Source: Micromonospora sp. NBC_01813 (GTDB taxonomy: Bacteria > Actinomycetota > Actinomycetes > Mycobacteriales > Micromonosporaceae). Taken from it: a stretch of DNA of 64,000 bases. Below the pieces are notes generated by a model that was not told the origin of the DNA, did no database searches, and worked only from the letters and a program-made list of their open reading frames with translations. Below are positions 7,221 through 17,928 of the stretch, piece by piece. Within the stretch, counting starts at the first letter, position 1; each line of letters starts with the position of its first letter. The stretch covers positions 3,843,001 to 3,907,000 of the forward strand of contig NZ_CP109067.1 in NCBI RefSeq assembly GCF_035917335.1, read 5' to 3'. The translations under genes and the position numbers were made by a program.

Positions 7221-8636
7221 TCACTCTTCGTCATTCCACATCAGTTGACGTGCAGCTTCAGCGACTGATCCGGACAACGAAGGATAAATTGTGATTGTGT
7301 GCGCCAACTGGTTGACCGTCATGTGGTTCTCCACGGCCATCGTGATCGGCATGATCAACTCGCTGGCCTTCGGGGCCACCACCACCCCGCCGATGATCTG
7401 ACCGCTGGCCGGCCGGCAGAACAACTTGACGAAGCCGTCGTGCAGGTCGGCCATCTTCGCCCGGGCGTTGCCGGCCAGCGGCAGCATCACCTGCTGGGCC
7501 TGGACCCGGCCGTCGTCGACCTCGTCCTGCGACACCCCGACCGTGGCCAACTCCGGGTCGGTGAAGACGTTCGCGGCGACGGTACGCAGCCGCAGCGGCA
7601 CCACCGCCTCGCCGAGCGCGTGCCACATCGCGATCCGGCCCTGCATCGCCGCGACGCTGGCCAGCGGCAGCACCCCGGTGCAGTCGCCAGCGGCGTAGAT
7701 ACCCGGCACGTTGGTCCGCGACACCCGGTCCACCGGCACGTGGCCGCTGTCGGCGACGGTCACCCCGTACTCGGCGAGCCCCAACTCGGCGGTGTTCGGC
7801 ACCGAACCGACCGCGATCAGCGCGTGCGAGCCGGTCACCGTACGGCCGTCGCTGAGCCGCACCTCCACCCCGTCGCCGCTGCCGCTGCCGGTCCGGGTCA
7901 CCGACTCGGCCCGCGAGTTGTTCAGGATCGTCATGCCCCGGGAGCGGAACACCTGCTCGATCGCCATCGCCGCGTCGGCGTCCTCGTGCGGCATCACCCG
8001 GTCCCGGCTGGAGACCAGGGTCACCGGGACCCCCATCGCCAGGTACGCGCTGGCGAACTCGGCCCCGGTGACGCCGGAGCCGACCACGATCAGGTGCTCG
8101 GGCAGTTCCGGCAGGTCGTAGACCTGGCGCCAGGTCAGGATCCGCTCGCCGTCGGGCACCGCCGTCGGCAGCATCCGGGGGGTGGCTCCGGTGGCGACCA
8201 GCACCGTCGAGGCCTCGATCGCATACTCAGTGTCACCGTCCGCTGGCGTCACGAGCACCCGGTGGGTGTGACCGAGCGTGTCCTCCCCGAGTCGCGCTGT
8301 CCCGGCGACGAACGTCACACCCGCCTTGACGAGTTTGCTGTGCACGTCGGCGGACTGCGCCAGCGCCAGCCGCTTGACCCGGGCGTGCACCGCTGCGGCA
8401 TCCACGGTGACCGCTTCCAGCCCGTCGGAGTGAATGCCGAACTCCTCGGTGTCCCGGTAGTTGGTGACCACCTCGGAGCTGGCGATGAAGGTCTTGGACG
8501 GGACGCAGTCGGAGAGTACGCAGGCCCCGCCGGCCCCGTCCGCCTCGACGATGGTGACGTCGGCCCGCAGTTGCGCCGCGACCAGGGCCGCCTCGTAGCC
8601 GGCCGGCCCACCACCGATTATCACTATCCGCTTCAA
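7221..8636 (-). CDS. lpdA: LpdA-type NAD(P)H quinone reductase (FAD flavoprotein disulfide reductase family)
   Basis: This 471-residue protein has FAD-binding GGGPAGYEAAL (residues 8-18), a redox-site-like GGACVLSDCVPSK (cysteines at 39 and 44), NAD(P)-binding VVGSGVTGAEFASAY, the FAD motif IYAAGDCTG and the dimerisation domain. At the C-terminus the lipoamide-dehydrogenase HPTLSE motif reads YPSLSG, so the catalytic His-Glu pair is absent. That pattern matches the actinobacterial LpdA quinone reductases rather than a true lipoamide dehydrogenase. The start is TTG 8634-8636, preceded by GGGGAGAAAG at good spacing. It faces the divergent gene at 8770. Confidence 0.85.
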   Translation of the reverse strand: MKRIVIIGGGPAGYEAALVAAQLRADVTIVEADGAGGACVLSDCVPSKTFIASSEVVTNYRDTEEFGIHSDGLEAVTVDAAAVHARVKRLALAQSADVHSKLVKAGVTFVAGTARLGEDTLGHTHRVLVTPADGDTEYAIEASTVLVATGATPRMLPTAVPDGERILTWRQVYDLPELPEHLIVVGSGVTGAEFASAYLAMGVPVTLVSSRDRVMPHEDADAAMAIEQVFRSRGMTILNNSRAESVTRTGSGSGDGVEVRLSDGRTVTGSHALIAVGSVPNTAELGLAEYGVTVADSGHVPVDRVSRTNVPGIYAAGDCTGVLPLASVAAMQGRIAMWHALGEAVVPLRLRTVAANVFTDPELATVGVSQDEVDDGRVQAQQVMLPLAGNARAKMADLHDGFVKLFCRPASGQIIGGVVVAPKASELIMPITMAVENHMTVNQLAHTITIYPSLSGSVAEAARQLMWNDEE

Positions 8637-8769
8637 AACGACTTTCTCCCCAATTCTGGACTTATGCCTTCGATCTACCCGGTCGGACACGGTGAACCAC
8701 CACCGGCCCGGCACGCGACACGCTCACTCGTATTCTCCCCCACCCCTTCGCCGGGCTATCGTCATCGCC

Positions 8770-9225
8770 GTGCGTCATTACGCCGCGTATGGCTCAAACC
8801 TTGACCCCGCTCGGATGCGTGCTTACTGTCCGCATTCGCCCATGGTGGGTACCGGCTGGCTGGAAGGCTGGCGGCTCACCTTCGCAGGTGAGGGGGTGAT
8901 CGGCTGGGAAGGAGCGGTCACCACCATCGTGGAGTCCCCCGGCGACCGAGTCTTCGTCGCACTCTACGACGTGCATCCCTGGGACGCGGCGCAGCTCGAC
9001 GAAGTCGAGGGCGCGCTCTCCGGCACCTACCGGCGGCTGACCGTGCGGGCGGTCACCCTCGACGGCGAGATCACCGCCTGGGTGTACGTCTTCGACGGGT
9101 ACGAGGGCGGGCTGCCCACCGCCTGGTACCTCTCCGAGATCGCCAACGCGGCGGAGAAGGCCGGCGCGCCGGACGACTACGTCGCCGCGCTGCGGGACCG
9201 GCCGACCCGTACCGCGACAGCCTGA
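8770..9225 (+). CDS. Gamma-glutamylcyclotransferase-like protein
   Basis: This 151-residue protein begins VRHYAAYGSNLDPARMRAYCP, the YGSNL signature of the GGCT/AIG2 fold. It has WRLTFAG, an acidic residue in the VEG region and YVFDGYEGGLPTAWYLSEIANAA. The fold forms 5-oxoproline from gamma-glutamyl compounds; the substrate here is unknown. GTG 8770 is chosen because the signature starts directly there and a TATCGT -10 element (8757-8762) lies 7 bases upstream, which suggests a leaderless message. Longer in-frame starts at 8692 are less likely. Confidence 0.85.
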   Translation: MRHYAAYGSNLDPARMRAYCPHSPMVGTGWLEGWRLTFAGEGVIGWEGAVTTIVESPGDRVFVALYDVHPWDAAQLDEVEGALSGTYRRLTVRAVTLDGEITAWVYVFDGYEGGLPTAWYLSEIANAAEKAGAPDDYVAALRDRPTRTATA

Positions 9226-9294
9226 CCCCGCCACGGACCGGCACCGACCCGACCTGGCCCGACCCCGACGGCGGCGGCGGCGGGCACGGGCGCC

Positions 9295-10029
9295 TCAGCG
9301 GATGTGTGTCAGCGCGGCGTCCAACAGGCCGACGAGCTCCCGCCGCCGGGCCGCGTCCAGCACCGCGAACGCCTGCCCGACCAGTCGGTTGGTGACCTGA
9401 TCCGCCCACAGCCGGCGGCGGACCAGCGGCCCGACCGGCGGCCAGGGCGGGGACCAACCGGCGGCGACCGCGCCGCTGGTCCCTTCCGGACCGCCGAGCA
9501 CCGCCGCCAACGGCGTCAACCCCGCCACTCGTACGGCGAGCAGCTGCGCCCCGGCCCGGTGCTCGGCGAGCAGCCGTACCGCCACGGCGGCCCGGGCACC
9601 CGGCGCATCGTCGGGGCGGGGCATCGCCCGCCACGCCGCGAACAACGGCATCCCGGTGGCGTCGGCGTCGACGACCACCGCCTCGGCCAGCTCGACCAGC
9701 CGCCGCACCTGCGGAAAGTCGCCGAACTGCTCGACGCCCCAGCGGCAGCACTCCGCCATGCTCACCGCCGCCACCTCGGCCGGCGTGGTGACCGCGCAGG
9801 CCGCTTCCCACCCGTCGATCACCGCCTCGGTGGCGATGAACCCGATCGCGGCGGCGGCGACCTCGGCCGGCACGCTGCCGAGCACCCCGGCCCGCCCCGC
9901 GACGTGGAAGGCCCAACCGCCCAGACCCAACTGGCGGGATCGACTCAACGTGCGCGGACATTCGCTGTACGCCGTACTCAGCTCGTGCAGGCTGCGCCGG
10001 CACGCGCCAGCCGCCTGATCGGGATTCAC
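9295..10029 (-). CDS. SCO6745-family helical protein
   Basis: This 244-residue alanine-rich protein matches the actinobacterial SCO6745 family pattern: GLGGWAFHVAGRAGVLGSVPAEVAAAAIGF, MPLFAAWRAMPRPDDAPG, AVRLLAEHRAGAQLLAVRVAGLTPLAAVLGG and a C-terminal region ending GLLDAALTHIR. The function of the family is not established. The start GTG 10027-10029 follows an AAAGGCGG ribosome site. It lies 49 bases after the coiled-coil gene at 10079-11011 on the same strand and may share its transcript. Confidence 0.75.
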   Translation of the reverse strand: MNPDQAAGACRRSLHELSTAYSECPRTLSRSRQLGLGGWAFHVAGRAGVLGSVPAEVAAAAIGFIATEAVIDGWEAACAVTTPAEVAAVSMAECCRWGVEQFGDFPQVRRLVELAEAVVVDADATGMPLFAAWRAMPRPDDAPGARAAVAVRLLAEHRAGAQLLAVRVAGLTPLAAVLGGPEGTSGAVAAGWSPPWPPVGPLVRRRLWADQVTNRLVGQAFAVLDAARRRELVGLLDAALTHIR

Positions 10030-10078
10030 CGCGTCGCCGCCTTTCGCCACGCCGGCCGAGGTCGACGGTCGTCCTGAG

Positions 10079-11011
10079 TCACCGCTCGTCGGGCGACGCC
10101 CCAGGCAGACTCTCCAAGGCGGCCGCCACGTCACCGACGTACCGCCGGGCGGCGGTGACCGCCCGCTGCGCGGTCTTGCGCGCCACCTTACGACGCGCAA
10201 GCTCCTGCTCCGCTGCGGCGCGGCGCCGTTCCCACTCGGCCAACTGGCGCTGCGTCTCCTCGACGGCCGCCGCCGCTTCGCGTTCGGCGCCTTCGGCCTG
10301 GGCGAGTTCGGCCTGGGCGGCCACCTGTCCGGCGTCGGCCTTGGACAGTTCGTCGACGAGCCGTTGGCGTCGGGCCGACGCTTCGCGGGTGGCCCTGACC
10401 GGCGGCGGTGTCGCGGTGGCCTGCGGTGTCGCGGTGGCCTGCGGTGTCGCGGTGGCCTGCGATGGATCGTCATCCGGGCCGACCAGCCGCAGCCGTGGCC
10501 GGGGCACCTCACCGAAGCCTGCGTAGTCGACCGCCCGGATCAACCGGCCGGACCGCACCTGCACGGCGATCTGCTCGTCGGCCAGCGCGGCGGACAGCGT
10601 CGCCTCCACATCGGTGAGCGGCAGTTTGCCGGCCGCCGACGACGGGTCCGCCTCGACCGCGAGCGACCTGGCCTCGGCGACCAGCGCGTCCACCAGCGCC
10701 CGCCGCCGGGTCGACAACTCCCGCAACTGCGGTCCACGCAGGTCACGCTGGGCGGCGCGCAGCTGCCCGGAGAGCTCCGCCAGCCCGTCGAGCAGCTCGG
10801 GGCGGCGCAACGCCAGCAGGTTGACCAGCCAGGCCGCCACCGTGGGCCGACGTAGCTGCCCGATCGCCCGGGCCACGGCCGGTTCGCCGTCGGCGCGGGC
10901 GGCGGCGACCGCCTCGGCCCGCGCCGCGACGAACCTGCCCGGTGGCAACGCGTACAGCCGCCGTACCACTTCGTTCGGCACCCCGGCCCCGGCCATGCCG
11001 TCACCGCTCAA
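10079..11011 (-). CDS. Actinobacterial coiled-coil protein, unknown function
   Basis: This 310-residue protein has an N-terminal conserved part (EVVRRLYALPPGRFVAARAEAVAAAR, RRPTVAAWLVNLLALRRPELLDGLAEL), a Pro/Thr/Ala linker made of three QATATP repeats near residues 180-200, and an Arg/Glu/Ala-rich coiled coil to the end. This N-terminal signature is widespread in actinomycete hypothetical proteins of unknown function. The start at 11011 is used, and an ATG four codons in is possible. The linker comes from an 18-bp tandem repeat, so its length may vary between strains. Confidence 0.7.
   Translation of the reverse strand: MSGDGMAGAGVPNEVVRRLYALPPGRFVAARAEAVAAARADGEPAVARAIGQLRRPTVAAWLVNLLALRRPELLDGLAELSGQLRAAQRDLRGPQLRELSTRRRALVDALVAEARSLAVEADPSSAAGKLPLTDVEATLSAALADEQIAVQVRSGRLIRAVDYAGFGEVPRPRLRLVGPDDDPSQATATPQATATPQATATPPPVRATREASARRQRLVDELSKADAGQVAAQAELAQAEGAEREAAAAVEETQRQLAEWERRRAAAEQELARRKVARKTAQRAVTAARRYVGDVAAALESLPGASPDER
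10409..10462. repeat. 18-bp tandem repeat, three units
   Basis: Unit TGTCGCGGTGGCCTGCGG, three copies, the last ending in GA. It lies in the coding region for the QATATP linker. The 18-bp period keeps the reading frame. Confidence 0.9.
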
Positions 11012-11144
11012 CTCGGTCGCACCGTGACCTCCTGAGAACCGAATCGTGACCTGCCGTTACGCAGTCTGCCGGAACCCGCTGGCGCGTGCCGCGCGTCTGA
11101 AGGACACCCGGTGACACGTATGCGACGAGTCCGAGGAGCACCCC

Positions 11145-12227
11145 TTGATAGTGACAAACACACAGTTCCGCCAGCGCATCGGTGGCCGGCGTGGCGTGGC
11201 GGCCGCCACCGTCGCTCTGCTCGGCCTGCTGATCCTGACTGGCTGCTCGGCGTCGAGCGACGAGTCCGCCAGCGACGCCAGCGGCGGCGAGGCGGTGGAG
11301 ATGCCCCAGCGGGCGGAGGCGGGGGCGCCGCCGCCCGACGGCGCCGACGGCGGCCAGGTCGACGAGGAGAGCGCCCCGGGCGGCCGCGTCCAGTTCGGCG
11401 ACCGGGACGGGACCAGCCCGGTGGACCTGCAGGTCGGCAACCGGTCGATCATCTACGCCGGGTCGCTCACCGTGCAGGTCGAGGACCTGGCGGCGAAGGC
11501 CAGCGAGGCGACGACGATCGCCACCTCCGCCGGCGGCTTCGTCGGTCGCGATCAGCGGTCCGAGTACGGCTCGCACGGCCGGGCGACGCTGGAGCTGCGG
11601 GTGCCGGCGGCCGAGTTCGACCGGGTGGTGCAGCGCCTGAGCGGTCTGGGCGAGGAGACCAGCCGCGAGCTGAGCGTCCAGGACGTCACCGAGGAGGTGA
11701 TCGATCTGGAGGCCCGGATCGCCACCCAGGAGGCGCGGGTACGCAGCGGCCGGGCCCTGCTCGCCGAGGCGGAAACCCTGGCTGACCTGGTGCTGTTGGA
11801 AGGCGAGTTGGCCAAGCGGGAGGCCGACCTGGCCTCGCTGCAGGCGAAGCAGCGCGGTCTGGACGATCTGGTGACGTTGTCGCGGATCACCGTCGAGCTG
11901 GTCGGGCCGGACGCGCCACCGGCCCCGGAGGAGGAGTCGGAGCTCGGCTTCCTCGCCGGGCTGGCCGCCGGTTGGAAGGCGTTCGTCGCCTCGCTGCGGG
12001 TGCTGGTGACCGTGTTCGGGGCGCTGCTGCCCTGGCTGATCGCGCTCGGCGTACCGGCGGTCGGGATCTTCCTGCTGTTGCGGAGGCTGAACCGGCGCTC
12101 GCGCGCGGCTGGTGGCGCGGCCGCGCCGGCAGCGGTCGGACCGCCGCCGTCGGCCGGCGGCGGGGCGGTGCCCGGCCCGCGTGCGGACGCCGACGACATG
12201 GACCCGGCCGGTACGGACGGGCGCTGA
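11145..12227 (+). CDS. DUF4349 lipoprotein
   Basis: This 360-residue envelope protein has an N-terminal signal sequence with lipobox LTGC (Cys about residue 33). A Gly/Asp/Glu linker follows, then the DUF4349 core: RSIIYAGSLTVQVEDLAAKASEATTIATSAGGFV, LELRVPAAEFDRVVQRLSGLGE, the coiled-coil VTEEVIDLEARIATQEARVRSGRALL and LSRITVELVGP. One C-terminal membrane helix (ALLPWLIALGVPAVGIFLLL) and a cytoplasmic tail end the protein. DUF4349 proteins are of unknown role. The TTG at 11145 has GAGGAG about 6 bases upstream; GTG 11151 is an alternative. Confidence 0.85.
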   Translation: MIVTNTQFRQRIGGRRGVAAATVALLGLLILTGCSASSDESASDASGGEAVEMPQRAEAGAPPPDGADGGQVDEESAPGGRVQFGDRDGTSPVDLQVGNRSIIYAGSLTVQVEDLAAKASEATTIATSAGGFVGRDQRSEYGSHGRATLELRVPAAEFDRVVQRLSGLGEETSRELSVQDVTEEVIDLEARIATQEARVRSGRALLAEAETLADLVLLEGELAKREADLASLQAKQRGLDDLVTLSRITVELVGPDAPPAPEEESELGFLAGLAAGWKAFVASLRVLVTVFGALLPWLIALGVPAVGIFLLLRRLNRRSRAAGGAAAPAAVGPPPSAGGGAVPGPRADADDMDPAGTDGR

Positions 12228-12249
12228 CCGCCGGCTGGTTGCCGCCGCC

Positions 12250-12280
12250 AGCTCAGGTCCGGCCGGTCCGGGCCTGAGCT
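12250..12280. terminator. Bidirectional terminator-like hairpin between convergent genes
   Basis: AGCTCAGG (12250-12257) pairs with CCTGAGCT (12273-12280), and an inner CCGG/CCGG extends the stem. It lies between the convergent DUF4349 and M20 genes. There is no U-tract on either side, as is common in high-GC actinomycetes. Confidence 0.7.
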
Positions 12281-12306
12281 GGCCGGTCCGGATCTGGGGT
12301 GGCCGG

Positions 12307-13566
12307 TCAGCCCGGCTCGGCTGCCTGCAACACGGCGTGGACGAGCAGGCGGACGCCGACGGCGATCGCCCGCTCGTCCACGTCGAACGAGGCGCGGTGC
12401 AGGTCACTGCCGGGTTCGGCCCGGCCGACCCCGAGCCGGGCCAGCGCGCCGGGCACGTACTCCAGGTACCAGGAGAAGTCCTCGCCGCCCATGCTCTGCG
12501 GGGTGTCGGCGACGGCGGCGGGGCCCAGCGCGGCGCTGGTCGCGGCGGTCAGTACGCCGATCGCCGTCGCGTCGTTGATCACCGGCGGCCGGCCGCGCAG
12601 GTATTCGATCTCGACGGTGGCACCGGTCGGCGCGACGACCTCGCGGATGATCTGGGTGACGATGTCCGGCGCCGCGTCCCAGGTGGGGCGGTCCAGTACC
12701 CGCAGCGTGCCGGCGGCGCTTGCCTCGTTGGGGATCACGTTGTACTGGGTGCCGGCGGACGCCTGGCCGAACACGAGCAGCAGACCGGAGTTGGCCGGGA
12801 CCCGCCGGTTGACCAGTGCGGGCACCTCGGTGACCAGCCGGCCGAGGGCGTTGACCAGGTCGACGGTCAGGTGTGGTCGGGCGGTGTGCCCGCCGGGGCC
12901 GCTGAGCCGCACGCTGACGTTGTCCGCCGCGGCAGTGATCGGCCCGACGCGCAGCCCGACCTTGCCGACCGGCAGGTTGGGGTCGCAGTGCAGGGCGAGG
13001 ATCTGACTCACGTCCTCCAGACCACCGGCGGCGATGACCTCGAGCGAGCCGCAGGGCAGGATCTCCTCGGCCGGCTGGAAGATGAGCCGGACCCGCTGGC
13101 GCAGCTCGCCACGGGCGGCGAGTTGGGCGAGCAGCATCGCCGTGCCGAGCAGGACGCTGGTGTGCACGTCGTGGCCGCAGGCGTGGCAGACTCCGGCCGC
13201 GGTCGACCGGTAGGGCACGTCCTTGGTGTCGGTCAGCGGCAGCGCGTCGATGTCGGCGCGCAGGGCGAGCACCGGACCGTCGGCGGGGCCGGCGTCGATG
13301 TCGCAGATGACGCCGTTGCCCTTGGGTAGCAGGCGGGTGGTGAGCCCCATCGTGGCGAGCTGGTGGGCGATGTACGCGGCGGTCTCGAATTCCTGGCCGG
13401 ACAGCTCGGGGTGGGCGTGCAGATGCCGCCGGGTCGCGATGAGTTCCGGACCACGAACATCGAGTAACTGGTCCAGCCCGGCCGGCAGCGGTTGGGCACC
13501 TGGCAGTGGATCGGGCCAGGACGACGCCATCTCACTGCCCGTGGGCAGCGTCAACGCACTCGTCAC
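12307..13566 (-). CDS. M20-family amidohydrolase (HipO/AmhX type)
   Basis: This 419-residue metallo-amidohydrolase has RRHLHAHPELSGQEFETAAYI, ALRADIDALPL, the zinc motif VCHACGHDVHTSVLLGTAMLLA, FQPAEEILPCGSLEVIAAGGLEDV, the dimerisation domain GPGGHTARPH and, near the end, MGGEDFSWYLE. The family hydrolyses N-acyl amino acids, hippurate or auxin conjugates. EE in FQPAEE supplies the catalytic glutamate. The start GTG 13564-13566 is tentative; an ATG at 13530 is possible. The upstream 96 codons in frame lack the family signature. Confidence 0.85.
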   Translation of the reverse strand: MTSALTLPTGSEMASSWPDPLPGAQPLPAGLDQLLDVRGPELIATRRHLHAHPELSGQEFETAAYIAHQLATMGLTTRLLPKGNGVICDIDAGPADGPVLALRADIDALPLTDTKDVPYRSTAAGVCHACGHDVHTSVLLGTAMLLAQLAARGELRQRVRLIFQPAEEILPCGSLEVIAAGGLEDVSQILALHCDPNLPVGKVGLRVGPITAAADNVSVRLSGPGGHTARPHLTVDLVNALGRLVTEVPALVNRRVPANSGLLLVFGQASAGTQYNVIPNEASAAGTLRVLDRPTWDAAPDIVTQIIREVVAPTGATVEIEYLRGRPPVINDATAIGVLTAATSAALGPAAVADTPQSMGGEDFSWYLEYVPGALARLGVGRAEPGSDLHRASFDVDERAIAVGVRLLVHAVLQAAEPG

Positions 13567-14036
13567 GTCAGATTCTCGATCACTGTGGATGGGATGGGAC
13601 CCAGACAGCGTAGACCGGGGGCGGTAACGCTGCGCAACATCATTCGGGTAGTGACCGCATCGCGTATTGTCATGGAATGCCTGGTAGAGGCGCTCGGACC
13701 GTTGCGGTCCGCCCCGAATGTCACCATCGTGGGCAGCCATCGGTCCCACACCTCCTACAGGGGGTAACGATGTACGCATCGATCCGGCTGTCGGTTCGAC
13801 CAAGAACTGACAGATATCTGACTCTTGCGGCCGAGCCGTGCCCGACTCGGACAAGGTGACGGCATGCTGAGGAGTTCAGCACCGAGAGTCCGATCCGGTG
13901 TACATTGGGCCATCACACAACGACACAGAGTGGACTTCTCACCAACCTCGGCGGGTGACTTTCGTTCCGCCCGAGGACCCAGCAAGATAGAGGGGTTGGT
14001 TCCCCGGCCCCTCAATTTCTCTCGGCGGCATTTCCT
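13567..14036. other. Divergent promoter region of amidohydrolase and kinase genes
   Basis: No confident gene. A 29-codon reading frame at 13770-13859 on the plus strand starts with ATG after AGGGGGTAACG, a good ribosome site, and could be a leader peptide; nothing else supports it. The rest is likely promoter sequence for the two divergent genes. Confidence 0.45.
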
Positions 14037-16145
<2,109 letters not shown>

Positions 16146-16148
16146 GCG

Positions 16149-17873
16149 ATGGCACCCCACGGGCCGGCGGGAGCCGGTGACCTCGACGCGCTGCGCGCCG
16201 AGGTGTCGGCCTGGCTCGACGACGAGCCGGACCAGGCCGACCGCGCCGAGCTGCGGCGGCTGCTCGACGAACTGCCCGGCAGCGCCGCGGAGCTGGCCGA
16301 CCGGTTCGCCGGCCCGCTGGCCTTCGGCACCGCCGGGCTGCGCGGGCCGCTGCGCGCCGGCCCGAACGGGATGAACCTGCAGGTGGTCACCCGCGCCGCC
16401 GCCGGGCTGGTCGGCTGGCTCGCCGGCAGCGGCACGGCCGGGCCGATCGTGATCGGCTACGACGCCCGGCACGGGTCGCGGGAGTTCGCCGTGCGCACCG
16501 CCGAGGTGGCCACCGGCGCCGGCCGGGACGCATACCTGCTCCCCCGCCCGCTGCCCACCCCGGTCTTGGCGTACGCCGTGCGGGCCCTGGACGCCGCGGC
16601 CGGGGTGATGGTCACCGCCAGCCACAACCCACCGCAGGACAACGGCTACAAGGTCTATCTCGGTGCCGGTCCCGGTGGGGTCACCGGGGCCGGCGCACAG
16701 ATCGCGCCGCCGGCGGACCGGCAGATCGAGGCGGCGATCCGGTCGGTCGGCCGCCTCGCCGACGTGCCACTCGGGGTGCCCGGCAGGACCCTGGACGACG
16801 AGGTGGTCGCCGGCTATCTGCGCGCCGCCGTCGCCGTGGTGGACCCGGCGGCGGCCCGGAAGCTGACCGTGGCGTACACGCCGCTGCACGGCGTCGGCGC
16901 GGCGGTGCTGCGGGAGGCGTTCACCATGGCCGGGTTCGAGGCGCCGATCACCGTGGCGGAGCAGGCCGACCCCGACCCGGAGTTCCCGACCGTCGCGTTT
17001 CCCAATCCGGAGGAGCCGGGCGCGATGGACCGGGTCGTCGCGGTGGCCCGCGCGCACGACGCCGACCTGGCGATCGCCAACGACCCGGACGCCGACCGGT
17101 GTGCGGTCGCCGTACAGGTGCGGTCCGGGGCCGGGGCCGGGGCCGGGGCCGGGGCCGACTGGCGGATGCTGCGCGGTGACGAGCTGGGTGTCCTGCTCGC
17201 CGACCATCTGATGCGCCAGGGCCGGCACGGCCGGTACGCCACGACGATCGTCTCGTCGTCGCTGCTGCGGGCGCTGTGCGCCGCGCGTGGTGAGCCGTAC
17301 GCCGAGACCCTCACCGGCTTCAAGTGGATCGTGCGGGCCGGCAGCGACCTCACCGACGCCGCCGACGTGCCGTTGGTGTTCGGGTACGAGGAGGCGTTGG
17401 GCTACTGCGTCGCCCCCGACCACGTACGCGACAAGGACGGCATCACCGCCGCGCTGGCCGTGGCCGAGCTGGCCGCCGGGCTCAAGGCCGCCGGGCAGGA
17501 CCTGTCCGACCGGCTCGACGAGCTGGCCGCCGAGTTCGGCGTGTACCAGACCGACCAGCTGGCGGTGCGGGTCGACGAGTTGAGCGAGATCGCGACGGCC
17601 ATGGCCTACCTGCGCGGCAACCTGCCGGCGGAGCTGCTCGGCGAGCCGGTCACCTCGGTCGAGGACCTGTCGCCCGGGGCCGACGTGGTGATCCTACGGA
17701 CCGGCACCGCCCGGGTGGTGGTCCGTCCATCCGGGACGGAGCCGAAACTCAAGGCATACCTCGAGGTGGTACGGCCGGTGGTCGACGGCGACACCGCCGC
17801 CGCCCGCCAGGACGCCGGCGCGGCCCTGGCGAGGTTGCGTACCGAGACGGCAGTAGCCCTGAATATCAGTTGA
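16149..17873 (+). CDS. Phosphoglucomutase/phosphomannomutase-family enzyme
   Basis: This 574-residue alpha-D-phosphohexomutase has FGTAGLRGPLRAGPNGMN, the active serine in TASHNPPQDNGYKVY (Ser158), the metal-binding loop DPDADR (312-317), the sugar-specificity region GYEEALGY and the phosphate-binding tail RPSGTEPKLKAYLE. It interconverts sugar 1- and 6-phosphates, linking central metabolism to glycan precursors; long forms like this are often annotated PMM/PGM, or phosphopentomutase-like. It follows the kinase gene by 4 bases. A CCGGGG repeat at 17125-17154 encodes a Gly-Ala run after DPDADR. Confidence 0.88.
   Translation: MAPHGPAGAGDLDALRAEVSAWLDDEPDQADRAELRRLLDELPGSAAELADRFAGPLAFGTAGLRGPLRAGPNGMNLQVVTRAAAGLVGWLAGSGTAGPIVIGYDARHGSREFAVRTAEVATGAGRDAYLLPRPLPTPVLAYAVRALDAAAGVMVTASHNPPQDNGYKVYLGAGPGGVTGAGAQIAPPADRQIEAAIRSVGRLADVPLGVPGRTLDDEVVAGYLRAAVAVVDPAAARKLTVAYTPLHGVGAAVLREAFTMAGFEAPITVAEQADPDPEFPTVAFPNPEEPGAMDRVVAVARAHDADLAIANDPDADRCAVAVQVRSGAGAGAGAGADWRMLRGDELGVLLADHLMRQGRHGRYATTIVSSSLLRALCAARGEPYAETLTGFKWIVRAGSDLTDAADVPLVFGYEEALGYCVAPDHVRDKDGITAALAVAELAAGLKAAGQDLSDRLDELAAEFGVYQTDQLAVRVDELSEIATAMAYLRGNLPAELLGEPVTSVEDLSPGADVVILRTGTARVVVRPSGTEPKLKAYLEVVRPVVDGDTAAARQDAGAALARLRTETAVALNIS
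17125..17154. repeat. CCGGGG hexanucleotide repeat, five units, inside mutase gene
   Basis: Five CCGGGG units in a row encode Gly-Ala repeats between the metal loop and the next strand of the mutase. The 6-bp unit preserves frame under slippage. Confidence 0.9.
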
Positions 17874-17928
17874 TGTCAGGATAATCCAAAGGCGCGACCT
17901 TTTCGGATCACAGATCGTTGATCTGGGT

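Noticed and set aside
10409-10462. A possible CRISPR-like repeat
   Set aside because: The units are contiguous without spacers and lie in frame inside a gene.
13770-13859. A 29-codon frame with a good ribosome site upstream of the kinase gene
   Set aside because: There is no family match or coding bias beyond the start context; it is noted only as a possible leader peptide.
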